Positions 18,776-26,950 of a stretch of 64,000 nt of DNA are shown one piece after another. A program made the translations under genes and the position numbers. Position 1 is the first letter of the stretch. Every line of letters begins with the position of its first letter. The notes under the pieces were generated by a model. That model was given only the letters and a program-made list of their open reading frames with translations, made no database searches and was not told the origin of the DNA. This DNA comes from Niallia sp052318935 (lineage in GTDB: Bacteria > Bacillota > Bacilli > Bacillales > Cytobacillaceae), in the NCBI GenBank assembly GCA_052318935.1, contig JBQRKO010000008.1. One strand, 5' to 3'.

Positions 18776-18866
18776 TTTTCTCAACTCCTTGTATATGCAA
18801 CCTTTTTTTGGTTTCTGGCAAGAATGCTCAATTTTCCAATTAACTTCTATTCACTATTTAATAATT

Positions 18867-18998
18867 TTAACCAGCTGCTACTGCGACCCAGCTGCAAACT
18901 GCTGCTATGGCTACCCCTTCTACAATTACAGGTATGGCAATTTCAGGTTGAACAGCACAGATTCCAACGTTTGCTTCTAAAAATTTTGGTGCTTCCAT
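18867..18998 (-). CDS. RiPP precursor peptide 2
   Basis: A 43-residue paralogue of precursor 1, starting MEAPKFLEANVGICAV and ending CSWVAVAAG, with Glu8 and a core reading VEGVAIAAVCSW. A strong AAAGGAGGTG lies before the ATG, better than that of copy 1. The start-to-start distance between the copies is 223 bases and the spacers share TTGCATAT plus the ribosome binding site, so the pair arose by tandem duplication. Confidence 0.87.
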   Translation of the reverse strand: MEAPKFLEANVGICAVQPEIAIPVIVEGVAIAAVCSWVAVAAG

Positions 18999-19088
18999 CT
19001 TTTTCACCTCCTTTCATATGCAATGACATTATTATTATCTTGACAGGGTTCCCAATTCATTATCGTTAAATTTTTCTACTTAAAGATT

Positions 19089-19211
19089 CTAGCTATCTGC
19101 TATTGTATCCATCTACAAAATGATTGAAAGACCTCCTTCAGTCATTAAAAAATCACAATTTCCTATTACATAGTACAAATTTCAGCATTTAGGATGAACT
19201 TTTCGTTTCAT
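19089..19211 (-). pseudogene. Decayed third RiPP precursor copy
   Basis: The minus strand aligns with the two intact precursors: GAAATTTGT, GAAATTG, ACTGAAGG and the end TTTGTAGATGGATACAATAGCAG, split by single differences, keep register with precursor DNA. It has in-frame stops where Gln17 and Pro18 should be, a one-base deletion before the EG codons, and a stop at Cys35. Its old start ATG overlaps the ATPase stop as ATGA at 19208-19211. The spacing to copy 2 (213 bases) matches the other repeat unit. Confidence 0.75.
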
Positions 19212-19903
19212 GTTCCCTCTTCTTCCATATTACTTTTTATAATAGATAAATACGTTTCGCGAATATTAAATCCTAATTCGTCTTTATTTCCATTAAACAG
19301 CAATTTACCATTATCCAAAATCATGATATAATCGGCAATTTCCTGTACAAAATATAAATCATGTGTTGCTAATATTACTGTCTTTTGATTTTCCGTAAGG
19401 CCTTTTATAATTCTAATAATTATTTCTAGACTTTCGGGGTCTATTCCAATTGTTGGCTCATCTAAAACTATGTAATCAGCTTCCTTCATAAGAGTAATGA
19501 ATAAACCAAGTCTTCGCTTTTGTCCTGTAGATAAATTTTTCACTTTTTGTCTTTTAAAAGAATTAATTTGTAATTGTTGAAAATAGGTATTTAATGTTGA
19601 TCCAACTTCCTTAATCCCGAACAGTTTTTTATAAAAATTTATATTTTGATCTACAGTTAAATCTGCATAGATAGGATTTTCAGAAGGAAGATAGGAAAAA
19701 GTAATATTATTTTTATCTATAGACCCCTGATTCGGTTGAAGAAGATTCAATAATAAACGAATGAACGTAGTTTTTCCTGCACCATTATGCCCTAATACAG
19801 TAATAATTCCATCACTTGGAACAGAGGTTGAAAAATTATTAAATATGCTATTATTTTTATCATAAAAGAATGAGACCTTATTAAAATTAATTGCTTTCTT
19901 CAT
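19208..19903 (-). CDS. ABC transporter ATP-binding protein of the RiPP operon
   Basis: A 231-residue ABC ATPase. Walker A is GHNGAGKTT (about 38-46), the signature is LSTGQKRRLGL, Walker B is YIVLDEPTIGID, and the switch histidine is in ILATHD. The spacing is typical of single-domain ATPases paired with ABC-2-type permeases. It overlaps the TldE-like gene by 17 bases and is followed by the precursor genes, then the maturase and two membrane proteins that are its likely partners. Role: export of or self-protection from the peptide (inference). Confidence 0.9.
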   Translation of the reverse strand: MKKAINFNKVSFFYDKNNSIFNNFSTSVPSDGIITVLGHNGAGKTTFIRLLLNLLQPNQGSIDKNNITFSYLPSENPIYADLTVDQNINFYKKLFGIKEVGSTLNTYFQQLQINSFKRQKVKNLSTGQKRRLGLFITLMKEADYIVLDEPTIGIDPESLEIIIRIIKGLTENQKTVILATHDLYFVQEIADYIMILDNGKLLFNGNKDELGFNIRETYLSIIKSNMEEEGT

Positions 19904-21077
19904 CTATAATCTCCTTCAAAGTTAATAAAAACATTTCCCCTTTGCAACAATGTATAGAATTCAATAGATTTAGAACATTCGTGTTTATATGAATTATTCC
20001 CAATTCTGTAATCATTGTTATCATACAATCAAGAGTCATATAGTTGACCACAAGATTTAAATCCAATATTTCTAAGTATTCATGTATATTTTTATTTAAA
20101 TACTTATCTTCTTTAATACATAATTCAATGTTATATTGATTTTCTAGTAAAGATAAATTAGAGTAATTAGCAAATCCAAGACTTTCATCATTATTTATAC
20201 CAGCATAAAACTCGTTACTAATAAAATTAATAAGTCTACCTTTTTCAAAAATAGGAATAAATTTGGGCATATAGCCATCATCATCTAGATATAGATTTTT
20301 AATTGAAATTGTTAATTGATTTTTTAATAATTCGCGATTTTTGTCTTTAAAATCAAAATAACTTTTTTGATTAATTATTAAATGAGCATGAAATGGTAAC
20401 AAAGCATTATTTATTAACTTGTTTAGTGTTCTTTTATGAATTTTTAAATAATCATGTGTTTTTAATATTGAATTAGATAGTACGTCTTTGTGTACAATTG
20501 CTGTAATAATCTTCTTCGTATTTTCTAAGTCATTTATATTTTTAAAATCACTAATAAGAACTGGCTTAGATTGAATTTCTAAATATAGTGCTTGTTCAAT
20601 AGTAAATATTTCCTGTTCCGCAACTAATGCATTATGTTGATTTATGTATGTTTTGACTTCTTTTTGTATGCTAACTTCTTCCAAATGATACCTAACGGAA
20701 GATGGTTGAAAATATTCTATTAGTTTTTGAATATCATCTTTTATCACATACTGTGAGGTCTTATACTTATTTATTTCTTTATTTGCATATCTATTTTTTA
20801 AATATTGTGAATGCATCAAATTGTATATTTCTTCACCATTTAAGCTATCCTTGTTTTTTTCTATGCTAATCGTATTAAAATTTGGAGTTAGATAGTGATT
20901 CCTATAATACATATTTTTTTCATCTATTCCTATAGAATAACAATTATTAACAGTGGAATTAATTGTCTCCGAACTACTATTATCTAAATTATATATTTTC
21001 TTTGAGACAGATTTTTTTATTTGTCTAATAGATTTATTTTTTGATTTTAATTCATTTATTAGTTTCAACAAAATCAC
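19887..21077 (-). CDS. TldE/PmbA-like protease subunit
   Basis: A 396-residue protein whose C-terminal half has the TldE pattern (FIPIFEKGRLINFISNEFYAG, then GFANYSNL) and which lacks a zinc-binding HExxxH, as TldE does. It overlaps the TldD-like gene upstream by 26 bases. In E. coli TldD and TldE form a protease that trims the leader of microcin B17 and similar peptides; TldE is the non-catalytic partner. The sequence is highly diverged, so the assignment leans on the gene pair. Very AT-rich and lysine/asparagine-rich. Confidence 0.7.
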   Translation of the reverse strand: MILLKLINELKSKNKSIRQIKKSVSKKIYNLDNSSSETINSTVNNCYSIGIDEKNMYYRNHYLTPNFNTISIEKNKDSLNGEEIYNLMHSQYLKNRYANKEINKYKTSQYVIKDDIQKLIEYFQPSSVRYHLEEVSIQKEVKTYINQHNALVAEQEIFTIEQALYLEIQSKPVLISDFKNINDLENTKKIITAIVHKDVLSNSILKTHDYLKIHKRTLNKLINNALLPFHAHLIINQKSYFDFKDKNRELLKNQLTISIKNLYLDDDGYMPKFIPIFEKGRLINFISNEFYAGINNDESLGFANYSNLSLLENQYNIELCIKEDKYLNKNIHEYLEILDLNLVVNYMTLDCMITMITELGIIHINTNVLNLLNSIHCCKGEMFLLTLKEIIDEESN

Positions 21078-22239
21078 CCTGTATGTTGATTTTTTCTATT
21101 TCGATATCAGGAGATCCAACAACTACTGGAATTGTTTGTCCCATCTTATGACATAAAACTGGTTTCCATTCAAAATTGGATGAATCTCCTATATAAACTA
21201 CGTTTCTTAACGTCTCTATAGAATTTCCTGTAATTAAAATATTATTTGAAAATAAGGATTTTCCATCGTCATGAATTAAGTATCCTTTACCTTGTAAAAA
21301 AAATTGTTGTGTTGATGGTATTACTTGTCCGTTATAAATATCAGTTATAATGACATAATGATTATTATTTCCTATACTAATTGAATTTCCATGATTAAAT
21401 GGCTTAATGAAGGTCGCCCTCATTCTTGGTAATAACTTAGAATATATACTTTCTCTTCTATAAACACCTTTATTTCCTTCAATAATTTCTTTTAAACTTC
21501 CATTCTCTATTAACTTTATTGCTGCTAATTTTGTACCTGCATCATCATAACGATTTAAGTTAAGTGCATTCTCATAACGTAAAGGTGTATCTTCTACTGA
21601 TAAAAATTGTGGGAATTCTACATTTTTAAACACATTTTCTAGTTTATAATTGTAGAAATAATCTTCTTCAAGTAAATGTCCTACAGTTTCATGAATAAAA
21701 TATCCTCCAGTAGCCTTTGTAAGTAGTATATTTGTTTGTAAAGTTATCCTTTTTGTTTCATTACGTAAGTAAATTAACTCTTTTCTAAATTCTGCAATTA
21801 GGCTGGAAAAGAAATCGACAGTTAAACTAGAAAGTTCAATTTGTTTAAAAACTGTATTTTTTTTATTTTTCTTATCTGTTAATATGATACGAGCAATATT
21901 ATATTTTCGATCATCAACTTTGAGAAAATTGTCAGAGCTAATTTCTAGATAACTCTTTTTATTGTTAATATATACGTTTAAAAAAATATCCTCTTTTTGT
22001 AATTTTTCCCATGTCTCACAAATAAATTCTTTCAAACTCAATGTTAAAATAGAATTTTTTTCTTCTACCATACTCTCGATAAAATCTTCCGGGATATTAA
22101 TTTTTTCAATAGGCATCGTTCGGGTTAAAATGTTATTATTTAAAAAAACAGTTGAAGCAGATGTACAATGAAAATCAAAAAATAATTTTCCTTTGTATAG
22201 ATTCCCGATTTCTTCGCACTCGACTTGTTTTTGCCTCAT
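21052..22239 (-). CDS. TldD-like metalloprotease subunit
   Basis: A 395-residue TldD-family protease. The zinc site is HETVGHLLEED (His183, Glu184, His188), and the third ligand is probably Cys363 in LCHKMGQTIPVVVGSPDIEI, equivalent to the CxKxGQxVPVxxGxP motif of TldD. The PRMRATFIKP segment matches the PRMRN region of the family. It opens the minus-strand operon; AAAGGTGATTAC precedes the ATG. With the TldE-like protein it probably removes the precursor leader. It is shorter than E. coli TldD (about 480 residues), mainly in the N-terminal half. Confidence 0.88.
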   Translation of the reverse strand: MRQKQVECEEIGNLYKGKLFFDFHCTSASTVFLNNNILTRTMPIEKINIPEDFIESMVEEKNSILTLSLKEFICETWEKLQKEDIFLNVYINNKKSYLEISSDNFLKVDDRKYNIARIILTDKKNKKNTVFKQIELSSLTVDFFSSLIAEFRKELIYLRNETKRITLQTNILLTKATGGYFIHETVGHLLEEDYFYNYKLENVFKNVEFPQFLSVEDTPLRYENALNLNRYDDAGTKLAAIKLIENGSLKEIIEGNKGVYRRESIYSKLLPRMRATFIKPFNHGNSISIGNNNHYVIITDIYNGQVIPSTQQFFLQGKGYLIHDDGKSLFSNNILITGNSIETLRNVVYIGDSSNFEWKPVLCHKMGQTIPVVVGSPDIEIEKINIQGDFVETNK

Positions 22240-22786
22240 GTAATCACCTTTTTAACATATTGTTATAACTAAATTGATAGAAATTTCAAACAGTACTCTT
22301 AATTATCTTCTCATTAAAAATACAAAACAAATTTTCAAAAAAAAACCTTCTTTATAAAAGTGTGTACTTACACCCCAAAATGTATTTAGCAGGAGAATTA
22401 CTTGAATTAATATCATAGTTATAAAATATTTATTTCTACATCTCTCTTTACTTTTTTATAATAATCTTCCTTATTTTCAGCAAAAGAAACATGTTATGAT
22501 AATCTTGTAGTAATTCATCTTCATTTTGTACAATTTGAATATAACAAATTACCTTTAATCTTTTATCCGTATTTCACGCAAAATAATAACCATTCAAAAA
22601 ACAGACACAAATTCTATTTTATCTCTATGACACCATTTTCCTATTTTCTCTTTACAAAATAATGTAGAATCCAAACTATATTTCACGCAAAATATTTTTT
22701 TAAAAGTGATTTTTTGTAGAATAAAAAGGGGAAAATCTGTTATTATTAAACTAGGTAATCACATACATATTTAGGAGGTAATTAAC
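22240..22786. promoter_or_regulatory. Divergent promoter region between RiPP operon and comX
   Basis: 547 bases, very AT-rich. It must hold the promoters of both transcripts. Visible elements: two identical 16-mers (see separate entry), a GTGTACTTACAC dyad at 22362-22373, and a possible extended -10 TGTTATTAT at 22738-22746 before comX. No B. subtilis-type ComA box (TTGCGG-N4-CCGCAA) was seen. Confidence 0.6.
22570..22694. repeat. Pair of 16 bp direct repeats, TATTTCACGCAAAATA
   Basis: Identical copies at 22570-22585 and 22679-22694, 109 bases apart. Each has partial dyad symmetry (TATTT...AAATA). The second ends about 92 bases before the comX ATG, a sensible activator position. Two perfect 16-mers in one intergenic region are unlikely by chance; a binding site for the ComA-like regulator is the leading idea (inference). 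Confidence 0.6.
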
Positions 22787-22951
22787 ATGGATGAAAGATT
22801 ATGGGACATTATTAAACTACTATCAGAAAGAGAAGAAATTGCTTCAGCAGATATGGCACTTGCTGAAGAGTATTTAGACCCTAATGTATTTTCAATATTA
22901 AAAGCACACATTGAAAAAGGGATTACAATGATGGTAGACCCTTGGTTATAA
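22787..22951 (+). CDS. comX: ComX-type pheromone precursor
   Basis: A 54-residue peptide, too short for most gene callers, with TTAGGAGG seven bases before the ATG. It starts MDERLWDIIKLL and ends GITMMVDPWL. ComX pheromones are cut from the C terminus and isoprenylated on a tryptophan near the end; Trp53 is the only C-terminal candidate. The modifying enzyme ComQ and receptor ComP follow. Here comX precedes comQ, whereas B. subtilis has comQ first. The mature form probably ends VDPWL; the N-terminal cut is unknown. Confidence 0.85.
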   Translation: MDERLWDIIKLLSEREEIASADMALAEEYLDPNVFSILKAHIEKGITMMVDPWL

Positions 22952-22961
22952 TGGTATACAA

Positions 22962-23894
22962 ATGAATATAAAAAAAAGTATAAGTACTTATCTTCATGGC
23001 TATTTGAATAATGATGAATTGGATAAAAATATACAACAAGTGGTTTATGATCTTTTACATATAAAAGGAAAAATCTTCAATGATGAAACTTATTTTACAT
23101 GGAGTGAATTTTTCTACTATGCATCCTCCATTTTTTTAAATGAGGATGTTCATCAACAGAAAAAAATCGCATATGCAGGAGCTGTTGAATTTCTTATTTT
23201 AGCCACAGACATTATCGATGATATTGTAGATAATGACAGTGAAAGTGAGATTTTAACAAAGCTACCAACTCCAAAAGCTCTTACTATCTCCAATGTATTA
23301 TTAATGGAATCATTATATTTGTTTCTACAGTATTCAAAAACAAATACAATTCAAGAATTTTATAGTATTATCTGTAATTTAAGAACTGCAGCTATGGGAC
23401 AATGGAAGGATATATCTTTTACTATTTCACAAAGTATTCCTACTGAGGCTGATTATTTTGCTTTAATTAAACAAAAATCAGTTTCTTTAGTTCGATTAAT
23501 TTTCGAGCTGCATCATTTAACAATCGAATCTAGATGGGATATGATAGCTACTCACATTGGAATTGCAGGTCAATTAAAAAATGATGCTAAAGATATTCTC
23601 ATTGAATCGAAAAGTGATTTAATTAATAAAAAAGCAACCTTACCTCTAATAAAAGCTTTAGAGTTTAGTAAAGAAAAAGATCAAGACTGGCTGCTTAAAA
23701 CCATTCTTCAAATGGACTCTAACAACAAAGATTTGATAAAAAAAATAAGAAATTATATTCAGAAAACGGGTGCTATCGATTATTGTTTAATTTTATCTAA
23801 ACTTCATATCAACAAAGCAATTGCACTGCTTAAGAATCAAAGTACTAATAACAAATCGCAAATGGAAGCACTCATTAAATATCTTGATAGGTGA
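22962..23894 (+). CDS. comQ: ComQ-type isoprenyl transferase
   Basis: A 310-residue member of the isoprenyl diphosphate synthase fold that processes and prenylates ComX. The two aspartate-rich motifs are DDIVD (86-90) and NDAKD (207-211), the second being degenerate as is usual in ComQ. It begins 10 bases after the comX stop without its own strong ribosome binding site, so translation is probably coupled. Its stop overlaps the start region of comP. Confidence 0.9.
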   Translation: MNIKKSISTYLHGYLNNDELDKNIQQVVYDLLHIKGKIFNDETYFTWSEFFYYASSIFLNEDVHQQKKIAYAGAVEFLILATDIIDDIVDNDSESEILTKLPTPKALTISNVLLMESLYLFLQYSKTNTIQEFYSIICNLRTAAMGQWKDISFTISQSIPTEADYFALIKQKSVSLVRLIFELHHLTIESRWDMIATHIGIAGQLKNDAKDILIESKSDLINKKATLPLIKALEFSKEKDQDWLLKTILQMDSNNKDLIKKIRNYIQKTGAIDYCLILSKLHINKAIALLKNQSTNNKSQMEALIKYLDR

Positions 23895-23899
23895 GGATT

Positions 23900-26044
23900 T
23901 TGAATAAAAAAGTTTACCCATTAATGCTTATATTACTTTTTTTTGCTCTACATATATATAGCCTATATAAGTTTATAAATTTAAAAGAAGCGAACGGTTT
24001 AGTAAGTTTATGGAAAAATCCCATTTCATTTGATTCTTTAAGCTTTATCCCGACTATCATCTCTCACTATATTTCTTTGTTTTTGATCGGATTATTTTTT
24101 ATTTGTGTTGGGCTTTATTGTTATCTAAAAAAAACAAAATCGATGGTAACCTTACATTTTTTACATATAATGTATGTAAGCGGATTCGCTATCAGTCTCT
24201 CTATTCCATCAAGTAAGGGAATATTTTTAGCTAAGATATTCGAGGCATTAACGGTTAGCTTTTCCCCTTATTTTTTAATGCTTTTTTTTGAGTACTTTCC
24301 TGCTTCCTCTAAACCAAACGTTTTTAAGAAAATAAGATTATTTATTATGTGTATTGCTATCACAATCAGTGGAAGTATCCTAACTTTAATCCTTTTTAAG
24401 CTACATAACTATGCTGTATTTCATCAATTAGCTATAACTGGTATTGTTTTCAATTTCACTTTGTCAGTCTTTGCTTGTATTGGTCTGATCTTCTTACATT
24501 TAAAATTGAACTCTGCAAAGGTTAAAAACCAACTTTATTTTTTAATTGGTAGTCTAGTTATTTCTTTTTTACCTGTACTTTTATTTAGCCTTATTCCAGA
24601 AGATATATTCTATCTACCGAATATGCCTTATTACTACAGTCTCAATTGCATCATTATATTTCCTATAACTTTAGCTTATCTCTTAACTAAACAGGAAATC
24701 ATTGACTTTAAAATCAGCCTAAAATGGCTATTTTATAAATTGGTCACAACATTATTATTGCTTCTTTTGTTCAATACATTAGCATCTTTCTTTTTCAATT
24801 TAACAAGAACATCTTATTACCAATTAAACATTTTTATTATTACCATTCTCGTCGTTAATAGTGGAATTCAAAAGGCCCTAGAATTGTTAAAAAAGAAAAA
24901 ATGGAAGAATAAAACAGACATGGTTCAAAGAGAAAAACAAATAATTTTTCAGCAACTATTACAGGGACAGCATATTGCCACCTGTGCTCGACTGTTAATC
25001 GATTTAATTCAAAAAACGATTAAGGTAGACAGTGCCTACATAATTTGGAACAAAGCAACACCTATTGTTCTTGCTAAAACTGAGAGTTTTATAGATATCA
25101 ACGAAGTAATCCAACAACTATCGAACAGTACAAATAAAAATTATTTTCGAATAAATTTATTGCATATATTCCCCCTAGAAGTAAAGAATGGAATAAAAGG
25201 CTGGATGATTATTGGTGAAAAGGAAAACGCTGCAAAAGTGGCTAAAGAAGAACTTTTTCTATTAGAGAAAATAAAATTGGAAGCAATTGCATTATTAACA
25301 AACACTGAATCACTGTATAATATCGAAACGGAAGTAAAAAAATCTCAAAAAGAAGCTTTAACCGTAGAAAAGATCAATCAACTGCTTTTAATTGAAAAAG
25401 AGGAGGAAAAAAAGCGTTTATCGATTTTTCTTCACGATGAAGTTCTTCAAAACATCATCCTTCTTTCAAATAAATTCGTTTTGTTGCATCAAGAGGAAAT
25501 AATAGAGGATGAGGCCAGGCTAGAAATAAATGAAATGTTTTCTAATTGTATTTATGAAATAAGAGAAATGTGCAACGAATTATACCCTGTAATGGTTGAG
25601 GACTTAGGACTGGAACAAAGTGTTCAGGCACTAAAAAGGACACTGCAAATGAACCATAATATTCAGATTCAAACAGATTTCCAAATTTATTTAAAAATGA
25701 TTCCTAAATCGCTTTCTATACACATGTTTCGAATCATAAAGGAGCTGTTACATAACTCTATTAAACATGCAGACTCTTCTATCATATGCGTTTCCATAAA
25801 AGAGAATCATGATTCATTAAACATTCATGTTAAGGATGATGGCAAAGGTTTTGAAGTACCAAATGATCTATCTAGCTTATCCGAAAAAAATCACTTAGGT
25901 TTGCTATCCATACAAAAACGTGTAAATCAACTAAACGGAACACTAGACCTTTATTCAGAACTAAATTTAGGTACCAATATTACAATTACTCTTCCAATAG
26001 AATGGAGTGAGATGAATGACAATAAACGTATTATTAGTAGATGA
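23900..26044 (+). CDS. comP: ComP-type sensor histidine kinase
   Basis: A membrane histidine kinase of about 714 residues. Roughly eight membrane helices in the first 330 residues form the pheromone receptor; then come a cytoplasmic linker, a NarL/LuxR-partner type dimerisation domain with the phosphorylated His in FLHDEVLQNIILLSNKF, and an HATPase domain (ELLHNSIKHAD, DDGKGFEVP, GLLSIQKRVNQLNG). Start codon: TTG at 23900 has AGGTGAGG before it; an in-frame GTG at 23891 is possible. It overlaps comA by 29 bases. Confidence 0.93.
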   Translation: MNKKVYPLMLILLFFALHIYSLYKFINLKEANGLVSLWKNPISFDSLSFIPTIISHYISLFLIGLFFICVGLYCYLKKTKSMVTLHFLHIMYVSGFAISLSIPSSKGIFLAKIFEALTVSFSPYFLMLFFEYFPASSKPNVFKKIRLFIMCIAITISGSILTLILFKLHNYAVFHQLAITGIVFNFTLSVFACIGLIFLHLKLNSAKVKNQLYFLIGSLVISFLPVLLFSLIPEDIFYLPNMPYYYSLNCIIIFPITLAYLLTKQEIIDFKISLKWLFYKLVTTLLLLLLFNTLASFFFNLTRTSYYQLNIFIITILVVNSGIQKALELLKKKKWKNKTDMVQREKQIIFQQLLQGQHIATCARLLIDLIQKTIKVDSAYIIWNKATPIVLAKTESFIDINEVIQQLSNSTNKNYFRINLLHIFPLEVKNGIKGWMIIGEKENAAKVAKEELFLLEKIKLEAIALLTNTESLYNIETEVKKSQKEALTVEKINQLLLIEKEEEKKRLSIFLHDEVLQNIILLSNKFVLLHQEEIIEDEARLEINEMFSNCIYEIREMCNELYPVMVEDLGLEQSVQALKRTLQMNHNIQIQTDFQIYLKMIPKSLSIHMFRIIKELLHNSIKHADSSIICVSIKENHDSLNIHVKDDGKGFEVPNDLSSLSEKNHLGLLSIQKRVNQLNGTLDLYSELNLGTNITITLPIEWSEMNDNKRIISR

Positions 26045-26618
26045 TCATAATTTAATGTTAATGGGTTTAAAGCAACTTTTAGAAAAAGAGCAGGATTTAC
26101 ATATTGTTCATACGATATCCGATCCTTCGACTCTTGAAACCGATATACTTACCTTTCATCCAGATGTACTAGTAATGGATATTAAAATGAAAGCTTATAA
26201 TGGAATTGAGCTAACCAAAAGAATGAAACAAACTTTCCCTGAATTAAAAGTTGTCATCCTATCTGGTTATGATTATGTGGAGTACATCGAAGCGGCTCGT
26301 AAAGCAGGAGCTGATTCTTATGTTACAAAAGAAAAATCAAACATAGAGTTAACAGAAGCAATTCGACAAGTGTATCAAGGTAACAAACTATTTCCTAACT
26401 TTTATTCTGCACATATCGGCGAGCAGCTTACTGCGAAAGAAAAGGAAATCTTAACATTAATTGCAGCTGATTTGACAAACATAGAAATAAGCAACGAATT
26501 AAAAATCAGCAAAAGAACTGCCGAATATCATATTTCATCCATTATTCGCAAGCTAGATGCTGATTCTAGAGTAGGAGCTGTAGTAAATGCAATTAAACAA
26601 GGATTATTAAATGTTTAA
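26016..26618 (+). CDS. comA: ComA-type response regulator
   Basis: A 200-residue NarL/LuxR-family response regulator. The receiver has the acidic pocket VDDH and phospho-Asp in VLVMDIKMK, and the C-terminal helix-turn-helix reads LTAKEKEILTLIAADLTNIEISNELKISKRTAEYH, split here for description. It is the output of the ComX/ComP system. GGAGTGAG precedes the ATG. Its direct targets probably include the divergent RiPP operon (inference). Confidence 0.93.
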   Translation: MTINVLLVDDHNLMLMGLKQLLEKEQDLHIVHTISDPSTLETDILTFHPDVLVMDIKMKAYNGIELTKRMKQTFPELKVVILSGYDYVEYIEAARKAGADSYVTKEKSNIELTEAIRQVYQGNKLFPNFYSAHIGEQLTAKEKEILTLIAADLTNIEISNELKISKRTAEYHISSIIRKLDADSRVGAVVNAIKQGLLNV

Positions 26619-26626
26619 AATTTGTA

Positions 26627-26824
26627 CTAAGGATTCCTATCCCCTGGCGAATATAATTTCATCTTATTAAAGCATTTTTCACAAATTATTTTTCCTTCAT
26701 TTTGTAAAAATGCTTTAACTTCTGTCATCCCTCTGCTTTTTGGATAACGCATCTTCACATAAATTTCTTCATATGCGTGAATTTCTTTGTCACAAACAGA
26801 ACATTTAGCAGTAACTTTAAACAA
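26627..26824 (-). CDS. Small zinc-ribbon-like protein
   Basis: A 65-residue protein with two CxxC pairs (CSVCDKE near 9-15 and CEKCFNK near 49-55) that could bind one zinc ion. It is convergent with comA, eight bases away. Similar short proteins are common in bacilli without an assigned role. Part of the region between the serA tail copies, so it may belong to the island. Confidence 0.6.
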   Translation of the reverse strand: MFKVTAKCSVCDKEIHAYEEIYVKMRYPKSRGMTEVKAFLQNEGKIICEKCFNKMKLYSPGDRNP

Positions 26825-26866
26825 AACTTATTCCCTCCTTCTTTATCTTTTTACGAATTATTCCAT

Positions 26867-26950
26867 AAAAAGTTTCAACAAATTAAAAAAAGCCCCAACC
26901 CCTAAAAGGAATTGAGACTTTATTATAGTTTGCTTAAATAACACGAGTTG
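26867..26950 (-). repeat. serA 3' end and terminator (right island boundary)
   Basis: The genuine serA end: last codons, then an A/G-T wobble-rich hairpin (CTCAATTCC with GGGGTTGGG on the minus strand) and a run of seven T. A diverged direct copy lies at 15696-15773. Everything between the copies is the RiPP/com island. Confidence 0.8.

Noticed and set aside
22570..22694. Canonical ComA box (TTGCGG-N4-CCGCAA)
   Set aside because: The repeats contain TTTTGCGTG on one strand but no matching CCGCAA half-site; reported only as a possible new operator.
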